From Stichopus chloronotus (lineage: Eukaryota; Echinodermata; Holothuroidea; Aspidochirotida; Stichopodidae): a stretch of DNA of 64,000 bases. The stretch lies in the NCBI GenBank assembly GCA_021234535.1, contig CM037843.1, positions 37,263,200 to 37,327,199 on the forward strand, given 5' to 3'. Below the pieces are notes generated by a model. That model worked only from the letters and a program-made list of their open reading frames with translations. It had not been told where the DNA came from and did no database searches. The position numbers and the translations under genes were made by a program. Shown piece after piece: positions 25,005 through 38,749 of the stretch. Position 1 is the first letter of the stretch. The number at the start of each line of letters is the position of its first letter.

Positions 25005-25824
25005 GTACAACCTGAATCAATTTTAACATCTTTACAAATAATATTCGTTTCAGAGGCGATGATGACGATTTTTAAGTAAATACCGTTTCTTTACTCATGT
25101 ATATGTTAAGGATAAACATTGCTATTATTTAAATGTTACTATAGTCCTAGTACCGTTACCTTGCACATTGTAACATACCTCGTAAAATGACGATGCAAAG
25201 CCTATCAGATGTATATACAGGTGTAATTATATGAAGTTCTCTGTACAATGAGAGACCATGATTGAGCTACCTCGTAACGATAAAGAAATACTTAAAAGTA
25301 GTTTTCTGCAGTAATATTACACTTTTGAAATTGTTTGTTTTGTTTTCATGTAACTTTATTCCAGTCTCGTTATCAAATGAACAGTTAGAAAATTTACAAG
25401 AAATTACATAGTTGAAAAATACTAAAGAGTGATTACAAGAAGCTTTTAAGAGCTTATCTGGGTGATCCCCCCCCTAAAAAAGAAAGAAACAAACAAATCT
25501 AAGTAAAAATAGAAAATACAAAAACAAAACAGAAAGAGAAAGAGAAAAAAAAAATCGAAGAAAATCCCCCTGAGACCGTTAAAGTATCAAAACGTTGAAA
25601 TGTTACCAGCCAGTATTGATGACGTTTTGACGACATTACCTGAGGTGATTATAGTCTGATTCTGCAGTTGCATGAGTAATTCAAACATCATAATCAGATT
25701 GTCATAATGTGAAATAAAATTAAGTTTAGTTGAAAAGTACTAAAATTAATAAGTTTTAAGGGAATATATCCAGACATAGGTGGTAGCAACACTGGTATTC
25801 AAGACTTTGTCAGTGAGAACTTAA

Positions 25825-26055
25825 CATTGCCTTGGTTGTCAGAACATAACATTGCCTTGGTTGTCAGCAATGGTGTTACCCTGCCTTGGTTGACAGAAAT
25901 GGCACTACAATGCCTTTGATGCAGTATCAGCAACGATATTGCACTGCCTTTGATGTCAATAATAATATTGTCTTGCTTTGGTTGCCAGTTAACGAAAAGC
26001 CCAACATAATGCTATCAGTGTAACTGTAATGGCCTGCCTTGGTTGTCAGTAGTTG
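25825..26055. repeat. Degenerate minisatellite with TGCCTTGGTTGTCAG core
   Basis: At least seven copies of a core close to TGCCTTGGTTGTCAG, spaced 24-50 bp with variable filler (near 25827, 25851, 25881, 25910, 25947, 25974, 26035). Non-coding. The rest of the gene 2-gene 3 gap (25005-29293) shows no recognisable gene or lipase exon relic, only homopolymer runs and short open frames. Confidence 0.65.
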
Positions 26056-29000
26056 TTTAGCTTAAAGCTTATGTATGAGATAGTACTTCAAATACTTATA
26101 ATCCATCTGAGGAATCTACGTTTGGTAGTTGGTTTGTTATTTCATCCCCGATCCATTCTCCAGCACTAAGTTTTCACAAAGTTTGCTCATAATTCTTGAG
26201 AGTAAAGAGATCATTTCTGTACTATTGTCAAACTTTTCTCATTCATCTGACAGTCCACATATAACCATTAAGAACAAAATGAAGTAATCCTTGTGTCTGT
26301 GAAATTCACTTTCCATATTGCGTTCTTTTGTTTTCTTGGAAATTCACAACTACTTTATGATGCTATGGCAGTGCGACCTCAACTGAGTCACCATGGACAA
26401 TTTCTTTACAGACAATTATCTTTCAGAACACTTCCCATGTGTTAAACCATCAAATGTGACATTTTGCTGCCAAAGGGGTCTTCATTTTAGAATCATTTCT
26501 CACGTTTTTCTCTAGAATTGTCATGTCAGTGTGTTTGTGCGTGTGTGTCCTAGCGGGGAAGGGGGGGGGGGGCATGATTACACACTGTTATAAATGATAA
26601 ACAGAAAGCTAATTCCATGAAACTCAAGAAGTTTGTCAAGGATTACGCATGACTTAAAACTGGCAACATGTCATACATTCAGCGCTTATTTGCATATACA
26701 GTATACGCTCAATTCAAGAAGCACAATAAGAGTTACAGAGAACTCTCAATTTGTTCCTCGGATTATTGAACTTCGTTTATTCTTCTATTCTGAAACGGCA
26801 TTAGTGTCGAGCGTCCAAACATTCAATTATCTTTACCGTGAAACCAAAATACTGTTTTCAACCCGTCTTTTATATGTTGATCCAATAACAGTTGCAAAGG
26901 GCTTACTACTGTGTTACTTAGACTAACATCTGTTATGCAAATAATCTCATTAAAACAGATAAGACGATTTCAAGATCTGAACGAGTAATTACTCGAATTA
27001 TTATGTACACGCTAAGGACTAGATCAACTGCAATCATGTGTTTGAACAGACCTCGTCCGCAGATAGACAGGTCCACGAACTTTTCGGAACTTTTTCATGA
27101 AAAGCTTCATTTAAAACTTGACAAGGATAGACACACCATGTGGAGATGTCACTTTAATAATTATTGTTCAAAGCTAAGGCGAATCTTATCTAACTGTTTG
27201 ATTGAAGTCGAAGTTTGCTTCGGGGGGTTGGGTCGCTGATATGTCGGTGACTATAAATATATCTCTGAGATAAGATAATGCTACTAATAACGCAGTGCAT
27301 GCTGGAATTCTGCACTGATTCCCTAAAAGCGGAAATCCTGAACGCTGAAGCAGGGAACTGTTACTTAGGCTGTTAAATACCAGCTCACTTGTTGAAACAT
27401 ACGGGTCTGTTTTACTTTACTTCAAACCCTACAATACACGTTGCTAATAAAGGTTTACATACGGAGATTCTCAATTAATTTGTCAGACTGGCCATAACGC
27501 TATTTGACATTAAATGGTGGACCACTGACTACAGCGATCCTACAGTACATTGATACGGTATACTATAGGCCTATAAGATAATTTTTTTTTTTTTAAAGTA
27601 CGGTGCTTTTAGATGTGGAATGGTGAGCTCTAGATCGCCATTTTGAAATGAAAAAAATAAAATATTAAAATGAGTAAGCGGCTCAGGATATCAAACTTTA
27701 TAAGGATTTTTCTTAACTTAATATTTTGGTGGCCATATTGGGTCGGTCGTTAGGGCCAGATATGGCCCGACAGAATCATCTGGGAACCCTGGTTTATAGA
27801 GTCCAGATGATATCACGAAAAAAAAGTCTTTTGAAAAACACATGGGATACTTGTCGCGTTATTTGATTTTTTTTTTTTTTGGCATAGTCTTCCCACCAGC
27901 TCTTCCTTTCTTTGTGATGTCATAAAAACAACGGAAAACTCAATATTAGTAATCAGAAGACTTTTTAAATACAATGTAACGTAATTTTTCGTGACTCCAC
28001 ATTGACAGACAGCTTTTATCGGACGCGCTTAGTGTAGTTTTCTGTACGTGTGACTTCACGAAATCATTAGTATATTATTCCCTTTTATAGTCATGTGATA
28101 CAAATCATATATTTACACATGAGAGGCAAATTTTTGATTCCCTCCGACCAGAGATGGAGAAGATTTTATCTAAAACTATCGAACAGTAATCCGATTCTAA
28201 GTCGCTGTAGGTGTGACTGGCGCTTAATCCTTTCAACATGCTTTGTAATATATTGCATACTTCTTCAAATATCTGTTTATAAGTGGGGGGGGGGGGGACG
28301 TATATGGTGTACGAGTGGATTTAAAACTGCGCAAGCGTAACGTGCACCGAGATCATAAAGCGCAAAATCCAATAAGTCCAATACGTACTAAAGTAGAAGG
28401 GTGAGTATCTCCGACCATTTAGCAAACTTTTTAAAAAATATTGTCACTTTTTGTGGTTAGTGTTTATATGTTTTAGTTTCGAGATACACTAAACCCCCCA
28501 ACGTTGTATTAAGTCAGTGGCATAGAAAGAATTTGTATGGCAAGAGAACACAGGTTGTTGGTTCATGAACCTTACTGGGGGCGCAATTTATTATTTCTAC
28601 CGCTCTGCATAGGGCTTTTATATTTAAATCTCTGTATGACATAATCGTCCACTGCACAGGCCTTGGCACACAGCTTTGTCGGGTGGGGGTACTCCCCTCC
28701 ACCTCCTTTAATTCATGTTTCTGTTCTAAGTGTAACAGAATGAATATTACAGGATGAATATTATTCACGATTGTATATATTTTTCTTGATATTTTCAAAA
28801 GAAAGTACAGAGAAAGACAAGCTTCGGTTAAGCGGCATCTTATCAAAACATCTCTTTTCTTTTCTTCCCCTTTGTTTTGTCTTTGTCATATATCAATAGA
28901 CTTTGTTTTGTTTGTGATTTAATTGGTAAACAAAGGTCCATCCTCCTATAGAAACCAAAGTACAGGTGCACTTTTCGTTAATCACCGCTTAAACTAATCT

Positions 29001-29293
29001 TTATTACTGTGTGTGATTAAGATCAGGTCATTGTTTACAGTACTTCTACTAAGCACTGGAGATCGTTGAAACGTCAACACCTGCAATTACTGACGAAACG
29101 AGTGCTTTATCAACTGACGGTGTTCGAAAAGTGGAGCTCCCCAGATCTTGTAAAGCAAAAATCGATGTGGACTCCGTCAGATTGCCTTTACTGCTGCTTC
29201 AGAAGGAATCAAATTAATACCTTACTCGCTATTTGGATATTTCCTCAATATTATTTTATACAACCAAACGATAAGCGCCGGAACTACCTCAAA

Positions 29294-32200
29294 ATGAAGC
29301 TTCTTGTCGCGGTTGTTATTTTCTGCTTTGCTGGTCTATTAAACGCCCAAGGTTACAATGGTAAGAGGAAAGCCGGGAGGACTGCTGAACAATGTACTAT
29401 TACAAGTGTCTGCTAGTTAAAAAAAAGGATTAATATATACGCACATTAAAGTTATATTTAATGAGCATATTATCATTATTAATCGTTAAATTTGTAACAT
29501 TTTTGTACAATATTGTGAGTAGCAACAATTGCCAGTAGTGCCTACGAAGTGTCCATTCGATATTTCCATACATTAATCTCCGAAGCAACCATATTTACAT
29601 TTTGCAATTAATCGAATTGAACCATTTAAACAGAAATGGGGAACTGATATTATGTTAGCCTGTAGTGGAAAGAAATCTCATTTTTAATCACAAGGATTAT
29701 ACTTTTCTTTGTTGTTTCTAAATCCCTTTTTAATCGCTAACGTAGAAATTAGTATTTGCCTTATAGCCCTTATCTAAATCATGACTCCATTCATGTTAAC
29801 CTAATCACTGTTATAGTAGAGTGACCCTAAAGGAAAGTCCCTAAAAAGGAATACTGAATGTTTTTTATTCACAGCTGACGGGAATACAGCTCCATAGTAA
29901 TACCAGGGAAATTACACATTCCTGGTTATAAAGACCACCTAACTCACTCATAGGTAAAAGGCTCACATAAGATTTCACCAAGGAGTTTGTCCTTGTTTCA
30001 CAGACTGTTTCAAAACGTTTGTAACGACGAAATCTTTGATGGCATTACAGCTTAACTACAAACAATTTTATGAACTGCTATGCCAGTTCTGACATATCGG
30101 CGGTCATTGCCGTCAGCTGTTTATGTTATTGTACATCCATATATACATATTTAGAGCGAAAAATATCTCTTAATTTATTCACTTGTTAATCCCATTCTTT
30201 AGGGGATTATATCGATGAGTACATAAAGCTGATTAACCCCGCTGATGAAACACCTGTACCAGCTTTCCTTGAAAGACTACCAGGATATGAATGTTCACAA
30301 CAACCAAAATGGCCGGTAAGCTAATCCAAACTGATATCTGGTATCGAATATCAGGAAGGTGTGGGGAAAATGAGCTAGAGTGTGACCCTAGCAGAGTTGG
30401 GGATGGACTAACATGACTCATGCAAACCTGAATTTACGTAACACTGCTGTTGCAACGTTCTTTGAAAATGAAACAAAATGATGATAGTCGGAGGTGTGAA
30501 GGTGTTGGAAGTAGATTGCAATAGGATTATTGTAAACAATAGGACTTTGTGTTGCACAAGTTGCAGCTCTCCAACTTTACTCCCAGCAGAAACCGTGGTA
30601 GATTGTTTGATGAATCTGAAAGGTAACTACTGGTCAAGGATATATAAAGGGGGAGGGGTATCGAGAAGGGACATTTGTAGCCATTAATAAATGGCGCCTT
30701 AGAGGTCGAATACTCTCTTAAATAAGCTTCTTGAGCTGCCCCCCCCCCCAACTAAAACAATTAAGTTACTATTATACACGAAACAATATCCGAGTGCACA
30801 CAATTCTTTTCTTCGTTCTCTTTTACCACAGGGGGACAATCGTTTTTCCTTCCCTTGCATTCCAATGCCAAGATCAGACCCGAAGCCAACGTCAGGTACA
30901 AAACTACAGGCGGGTTAATGTATTATATGTCTTAAAGTATTTACACTTACAAACCAAACACCCGTGTTTCCCCTTTTGCGTTGCTGCGATCTGTAATCAA
31001 GGGAGTATGAAGCACCAATAACACGTTAATTAACTGCGCTAATACTTTAGATATGATCATGGTCTTTGGATGGTGAGGACCAACTGTTGTCATGGCAACT
31101 GCCATATGATACTGCTTTATCTACAAGGTATAAATATGTCGCATAATGCACAATTGATTTCATGTCCATACCCATGTTATCTTACAGCATAATTCAATCC
31201 TTTTTTACTTTAATCTAATTTTCTGTCTTCTGTGTTTCTTATTTCCATCAGTCCACTACCTCCGACCAAGTGACATTGACATCATTGGTGCCCTTGGTGA
31301 TTCGTTATCGGTATGAATGTTACATCTAATCGAACAATTCTGATAGAACTATTCATACTATAAGATAAATCAATCAATCGAATCATTATAGGCTCATCAA
31401 TTGAGTTCCCCTTAGTGCAATGTCTCGGTAAACTATTAGTTTGTTTTTGGCACGTCAGTGTCTGTTCCCTTAGAGTCACGTCAGATACCACATCCCTTTG
31501 AGTCCAATCCCGTACTTATACGTATTTACTTCCCACAACACCTCTTAATTCATTTCAATTTAATAAGATCAATGTCCATTCCTCATCATCAGTGTCTGTT
31601 CCTGTAAATTTATTTTTGATCAGGAAATTCCATGTCTGTCACAAAACGTCCAAATCTGTTCCTAAACACTTCATGTCTGTTCACTGAACACTCTTGTATC
31701 CGTGACTGTTCTTGCACATGTGTATCTAATGTAAATGTATTATTCTGTACATCCCTGTTTGTTCATGTTCACCCATTTTCATTCCTCCCCATACTTACAA
31801 GTACATTCTGCATGATGTTCAGATTACCTCGTTGTCCGATTACAGCCTCCCACTGCTACGAGTGTAAAAATCAGTCAAGGTCTGTATAAATTGCTAAACC
31901 GTTCTATTAACATAAAAATATTCACTTTATTCCTCTTGTGTTATTTAAACAGTCAGCTAATGGAGCGGATGCTTGTTTCTTACCGGAACTTGCCTACATG
32001 TACAGAGGAAGATGTTTCAGGTTGGAACTTAAAGTCATTCTGTGTAAAACGTATACATCTAACAGGAGTATACTAAAGTATTACGTTGTTTCAATAAAAC
32101 GGACATTAAACAAAGACTGCTCTGTTACAATTACAGTAACAATTTTATCATAAAAATATTTCTCATGAACCAAAGATGGAAGGGTTTTCTTAATATGCGA

Positions 32201-35200
32201 ATGTTATCAAAGTAATTCCAATGGATTACTGAAAGCGTTGAATGTAAAATCAGGATGAACGCAAAAATCAGCCTGCATATCTATGTATAGTAACATATCT
32301 TCAATTGCATTCCTTTTGCAGTTCTGGTGCCGACGGAGATTTCCACACCAACCCTACACTTGCAAGTAAGTTCTGTAAATTGAGTATACTGAAAATTACA
32401 TCAAGAGTTCACAGAAATGTGTACCAGTCTTGACGAGGTCCTACAAGCAAAAAAAAAAAAAGAAATATTCCTGAGGCTGTTCCAAATTACCTATATAACT
32501 GTTCTCCGACTTGTAACCCCATTCACTCAGAGCAGGTCTTATGTGAGACTTGACGATATAACATGTAACAAACAAAGACGGGAAGCTAGTCATCGGTTTG
32601 CAGTCATAATGACATTACACGTAACATTACATGTTTTGACATTAGTTTCATGCTAATCCTTTGTTTACTTAACCTTTATTTCAAGGACATTTCAGAATTT
32701 AAAATACCCAAAGAGTTTTATTTTGGATGCATGTATTTTCTTCTTCAGAAATATTGATACTTGTACCAATTCGAAACTCACAAACAAGAGGCCATATTAA
32801 GAAGCAGTACGTGTAGGATTACCAAAAATACTGACACTGTGCAACACCCCATCCGTCATTTGTTTTTGTATCATTATCGAACTTTGAAAAGTCATAGCCC
32901 CAAAACGGTAATAGATATAAACGAAGTTCCAATGGATTTTGACTCAGGGTTTTACTTTGCAAACTCTGAATGAAGCTGGCTCTTTTCTAGAAGCATGTCA
33001 CCCAATCTTTAAAGTTTTAATGTAAATCGTTTCTTCTTCCAAATTAGTTTACAGTTTGCTGTGTCACAACTTGTTACAGTTTGAATTTTAGAGCTGCACC
33101 TCAGCTTATATTTAATCACAGTTATGTCATTTGTCACACAAGTAATCGCTCAAGTTATTCCCTCTTTTACATCAATTATATGCTATTCGATAACGTACAA
33201 GTTTGAAGAAAGTCTTTCTCCATTTTGATGATTTGCTTCTATAGATTAAGCACTCAGTTTGTTTCAAGTTACTGAGGCTTTCCCAGCATAGCAGGTCACT
33301 GTGCAAAGCTGACAGAACCAAAACTGTGTGGTTAATGTTTCTCCAGCTAGTTAGTTTCACGATTGAAACCGAAAACTGAATCAGGTCTCATGCAGTTATC
33401 AAAATAAGAAGGTTGAAGTTCAAAGTCTGAGGTATAAAGAGAATGCGAAAGTGCCAGAGAAAAATGAAAAGAGGAAGATGAGTATGGTGTTTTCAAACGT
33501 GAGCTGATACTGGAGATGCTCAGATGAGGGAGTGGGTTTGGTGGTATCACTGATAAGATGCTTAATTGATGTTAATGATCTCTCACGCATACAGACATCC
33601 TCCTAAAATTCAACCGTGACTTGAAAGGATACAGTTTAAGAACAAACTGGTGGACAGCACCCGAGGCAGGATTCAACGTCGCAGTTCCAGGGGCAGTTGC
33701 GGAGTAAGTAGGAACAAGATTGTACCTAAAGAGAGCTGACTAAAACAGTGGCTAGATCTTCTGCAGAATAATACAACACAGAAGTTGTTCCTATTGTTCT
33801 TTATACCATGGAACTAGCTGCATGATTTAATAATTTAGAATAAGATCGGTCGTTGATTACACCGTAGGGAACTGCAATATCTCTATGTGCTAGGATCTAA
33901 TAGAGTAGAATACCCTACCGTGAATCCATCAACTATTACATATTATTAATTAACACATTCTAATGGAATGTATGGAAGACAGACGCCCTCACCCTCATCT
34001 CCCACATTTGCGCCCATCATCAACACTTACTTTTACCTCTTTTGATATGAAAGAAAAAATCACAATTTCATGGTCTGTACTTGGTATAACTCGAGTGTAG
34101 CTTTCTATTCAATCTCTCGTCACATGATCTCAGTTTCCTTTCTAAAACAATATTTTCAATTATTTTGGATTTTTTTTGTTTGAATAAATATAGTGACATG
34201 CCTGAGCAAGCCAGGGCTATCATCACCAAAATGAGAGAAGAAGAATCGATCGATTTTGAAAACGATTGGAAAGTGATCACACTATTTATCGGAGGGAATG
34301 ACCTTTGTGCTTGGTGTGACTCCGAAGGAAATGAGAGACCTCACAGAACACCAGAGGCTTTCACTGCTTACATCGAAGAAGCACTCGACATCCTATACGA
34401 GGGGGTAAATCACTTCTCTCACCTTACTCTGCAGACTGTTTAGTCCTTCATCCAAGTTCCATTATGTTCTCTCGATATTAGATCCATATTTGTTCATCGA
34501 AGTTTTGTTGAAACAGGAGGACTAATTTGATTAAGAGCGGCTGAAAAAATGAGTGGTCCATACGTTACTGTGCTGATAATAGTCTACAACGACGGTTCTT
34601 ATTTTCAATTTTGAACTTCCATCCAAAAAATGGTTTACTTCTTTCGAAGATATGATCAAATTCAGACATGACATCAGAATGATGAAAACAGTCATTGTGT
34701 TTACATGCTTATTGTAACAAAAAACATTTGAGAGTGGTGCGTTAAGGCTGGGTAACATTATGACTAAATTGATTTCCAACAAAGTTGATATTACTTACCT
34801 CTTAAATGTAACCAATATTTGAAATTGTCAGATTTTAAAGTGGAATCACGTGTTCAATCAAACTTACGTGATTAGGTGTTTACGTGAATACATCTCCGAG
34901 ACACTTTATTGTTCAAGCATGACCACAAGCCATTGTAATATAAACAATTAAGTCTTTGTTTTACAGACCTTTTCTGTTTTGCTTCTTTTTCTCTTCATTA
35001 TGTGTTCAAACGAAAGTTACAATTTACAAGCAAAACAGTGAAAATTGACAAGTTTGACAATATCACTTGAGAGGCTCTTAAAGCTGGAATTTGATTTTCA
35101 CTTGCAATCGCCTGGTCATATATCTTTATTCTTCGTCAGTATTTCAGGGAAGATAAAGTAGGGGAAAGATCACAGGTCACAAAATTTGAAAGAGAGCTAC

Positions 35201-38200
35201 GTTGCACTCATCTTCCAGATATTTGAATATGAAAATTGTCATTTTTGGGGGGGGGGGGAGGGGGAGCCCTACAAAATTCTCCAAGACTGTGACTCTTCAA
35301 GAAGTCAGAGCAGTCAATCACTGTTGCTTGAAATCGCACATACCAGTTGGAATGGATATGAATATTTCGGATTGCAAAAATGGAGCTTAAACAATGTTTT
35401 TGTGGTGGCTATGACATATTCCACGGAATTTGACTTTTACTGACAAATTTTCAACTCATATTCCAGCTTTAAGGGCATCCTCTTTTGCATTCCTTCATCA
35501 GATGCCGAGAGCATATGTGAATCTCGTTAACGTTCTTCAAGTACACCAAGTATCAAAAATGACGGGATTTAAATGCGACTTTTTCCACAAGTAAGTACTA
35601 ACCAAACATAGAATGTAGATAGGTGTGGGGAATTCTCTCTGTGATCAATCCGAACGGCACAATATGTAGAAAAGTTATATCGAGCCATGTAGCTCCATGA
35701 TAGGACTGCAGTGGTAAATTATATCTAATTTTAGGAAACATATTCAGCTTTGCCGATTTTGTTTTTCTTTTTTTCAACGTATTCCTTTGATTTTGCCTGT
35801 AGTCTAAAATGATATTTAGGCTTATTTACTTCGACTTGTATGGCTGAATTCATAATTCTTAATTTATAATATGTCATCCGAAAACAAAATTGTAACAAAT
35901 TATATGTCTAGAGGGAAAAGTCAACCAATATTTGTCAAATGAAACTTCAGATGAAACAGATACGGTTTACCAATAAGCCATATCTGGCAACCAAAATGTC
36001 GAACATCTTAGCGTTTAAATAAACGTAATCCAAGTAAATGTAACAATGACACTTACGGGCTACCGAAGATATGCGTGATGCATCTGTAAAAAAATGGTGA
36101 AATTAAGTAAATTTGTATACTTTTTCATGTTGTCACTATTGGAGGAGAGAAATGTGGAAACGAACTAAAATATATGCACCAACAGAATTAAAGTTATGGA
36201 GCATGCATTTTACATTTGTTTTCAGCTCTTGGTGTTCTTCGGGGATGAATTATCCAGAAGAAACTCTTGAACAAACACGGAAATATCACGTACGTTATAA
36301 TAAGAACATATAAAGAAAGAGCTGAGGGGAGAGGTGCCGTGGGAAGTGGTCGAGGTTGTTACGAGAGAATGATGGAGGAAATTATTGGAACACGGAACCG
36401 CTGCTTTAAATGTTGCATTCTTTGGGTAGATTTAATTTGTGGGAATAAAACGGTGTATGATTTTCCATAGCAGAGTTATTAACGACATTGGATTACAATC
36501 AATTGACGAACCGCAAACCCTTCTGTTCAGCATCTCTCAGCATCCCTGCGTTCTTTTCCCTATTCACTGAAGATTACAGAAATTTAACTGACTAGAACGT
36601 TAGGTGGAATCTACGAATGTATCGTGAAAACTGAATCGAGAAAACATGATCTTAGATATGACGTTATTATTTATTATTTCCTATTATGTCCACCAGGTCG
36701 CTGTCCGTAACATGGTCAACAAGAAAAAATTCGAAGGCCGAGAGGATTTTGCTGTCGTCGTTCAACCATTCTTAGAAGAAACAGTCCTTCCTGAGTTACC
36801 GGTAATACATCTCTGTATATACTCCCTGGGGTCTTCCCGCAGTCTGAGCACCATTTCCTTTAACGTATTGTTTATTACAGCAAGAGTGATGGTCACACTT
36901 ACTCTCTAAATCCCAAAAAGGGAGATTAGGGATGGCTCCGAAATTACGGGTGAATATTCACTCTAAAGGAATAAGAACTCTCTAATTTGGTCGTTCTTTC
37001 TTTTCAATAGTGAATATTCACTCTTAATTTTGGAGCCATCCCCAATCTGGCTTTTTAGATTCAGAGAGTAAGGCATTAAAAAACAAAGCATATGTTCTCA
37101 AATGATGAAAAATTATAAATGCAAACCCTTCACCTCTATCTATAGATTGAAACATTGGAATTCAGGTTAGTCCGTGTTCCTTTGTTTTATGACATGGTGC
37201 CATACTGCATATTTTCAAATCATATAATAGACTGTATTATCACTTGCTTTTGTTGGTAGTTCGTGACTATTTTCTCTTCAGATGTTTATCTTCCCTGAAT
37301 ACATTTATCCTCATTAATCTGCCTCTCACTATATCTATCATTTTTTCCCTTTCTTCATTTTAGAATGGTGAGGCTGATCTCTCCTACTTCGCTCCAGACT
37401 GTTTCCATTTTAGCAGTAAAGCACACGGGGTAGCCGGTAAAGAGCTCTGGAATAACATGGTATGTTTATAGGGTCAGTGCATGCAGCCTACATATCCCAC
37501 AGCTGAAATTTTTGTAAATGGTTGGATGGGATAAATTGTAGTGTGAGAAGCCGATTTCTTACGAGGTATCACCGATGGTGAATGAAAACTACCCTTAAAT
37601 ATTAGATGAGATTGTGAAAGAGGTGACGAGAAGGTAGTGTGCCTGGCACACGTTGGTTTCTAAAGAAAAGTAATATGGGAAATAAAATAACCATTAGAAT
37701 AGGCAAAAGGGTTGTTAATGTTTTGTTATAAGAAGGAAGTTGCTGGGTTTTCTTCTTCAGGAAATGTAGTCATCTTCTTCTGAAGCGAATTGAACGAAAA
37801 ACCGAAGAGTGGAATGATTGTTTAATGGGATAACTCCGTTGTATCACATACCTCCATATTACTACATAGTTGATGGATGTATACCGTGTCTATTCTTGGT
37901 TTACTTGTTTTCTTTCAATCATTCATTTCATTCTTAAAGCTCGAAAAAGTTGGAGAGAAGACGATTCAATGGGATGAATCAGCAACAGATATACTTTGTC
38001 CGACAGAGGTAAGTTGATATCGTTGAAAAGTATTGTATGTAATGCTGATAATGATGCTCGTGTGCATGCTCTTTTACTTTTTTTCCCCTCACAACCAATT
38101 CAGGGAGGTTAAGGTCACATATACCCGCCCTCGATATGGGGTACAACCCGCTTATTTTAATGTAAAGGACCATTTTTTCAGGGGTTTGTTCATCTTTTGT

Positions 38201-38749
38201 CTCTCTCTCAGTATATATATCTTAATATCGTTTACGATGTTATTTGTTATACACAGTGAGCACAAAATTAATCTTATAATGGGACAAGATGTTGAAGATG
38301 GGAGGGGGGGGGGGGAGGGTAGCTGATATATAACGACCCTAGCCAGAGTTTTACGAGAATTTATGGAATAAGATATGATTTAACTTAAACTTAAATTGCT
38401 TCTCGGTCAGATTATCAATAATTCCTCCAACACCTTCCCTAAGGCTACTGCCGCACTGTTATGTACGTGGTGACAATATACCTATTGACACATTTTAGAA
38501 CGTGGTCGAATTCTAATGTTGTATCCTAGTTGATGACGTATGTAATCACTGTAATCATGTTTTGCAATGACGCATAAATATGTTTTATTTGGTTCACAGG
38601 AAGCACCCTACATTTACACGAAGAGGAACAGCCAAAGTGACTTTGACATCACCCCTCCAGGAAGCAACGCCATTGGCATAAAATCTTCATATTTTATCAT
38701 TTCTTTGCTAGCGTTCTTGCCTATCTCTATCTACTTCTCTCGCCAATAA
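29294..38749 (+). CDS. PLB1: Phospholipase B1-like secreted GDSL lipase, gene 3 (14 exons, 435 aa)
   Basis: Exons: 29294-29360, 30203-30315, 30832-30895, 31252-31310, 31953-32020, 32322-32365, 33595-33703, 34194-34404, 35502-35590, 36226-36289, 36697-36801, 37364-37459, 37940-38008, 38600-38749. All are GT-AG and the total is in frame. The frame is open further upstream from 29066, but the ATG at 29294 starts a clear signal peptide ([19 protein letters not shown]). Landmarks: GDSLS (Ser99), [22 protein letters not shown] (Asn209), [11 protein letters not shown] (Asp343/His346). The hydrophobic tail ends SIYFSRQ, a GPI signal or a single membrane span. Exons 8 and 9 correspond to one fused exon in genes 1 and 2. 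It shares with gene 4 a longer second exon (LPGYECSQ) and YMYRG before exon 6. Same extracellular lipase role as its paralogues, inferred. Confidence 0.92.
31455..31780. repeat. Loose TGTCTGTTCC-type repeats in gene 3 intron 4
   Basis: The string TGTCTGTTC or a near variant recurs at about 31457, 31592 and 31675, with weaker copies between, at irregular spacing. Non-coding and low-grade. Confidence 0.35.
35109..35480 (+). repeat. ~370-bp dispersed repeat, copy A (gene 3 intron 8)
   Basis: It matches 40522-40880 throughout in the same orientation: CGCCTGGTCAT, CATCTTCCAGRTATTTGAAT, TATGACATWTTCC, TTCAACTCATATTYYCAGC. It contains a poly(G) run near 35249. Its right edge stops about 20 bp before the exon 9 acceptor. 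Confidence 0.75.
36898..37072. mobile_element. 175-bp MITE with ~60-bp inverted arms in gene 3 intron 11
   Basis: The left arm begins CTTACTCTCTAAATC and the right arm ends GATTCAGAGAGTAAG. Arms share GGGATGGCTCC/GGAGCCATCCCC and GTGAATATTCACTCT near the centre. The element could fold into one long hairpin. There is no coding content. A TA duplication is possible but not separable from the arm ends. Confidence 0.75.

Noticed and set aside
29066..29293. In-frame extension upstream of the gene 3 start
   Set aside because: It would bury the signal peptide behind 76 polar residues. The other copies start directly at the signal peptide.
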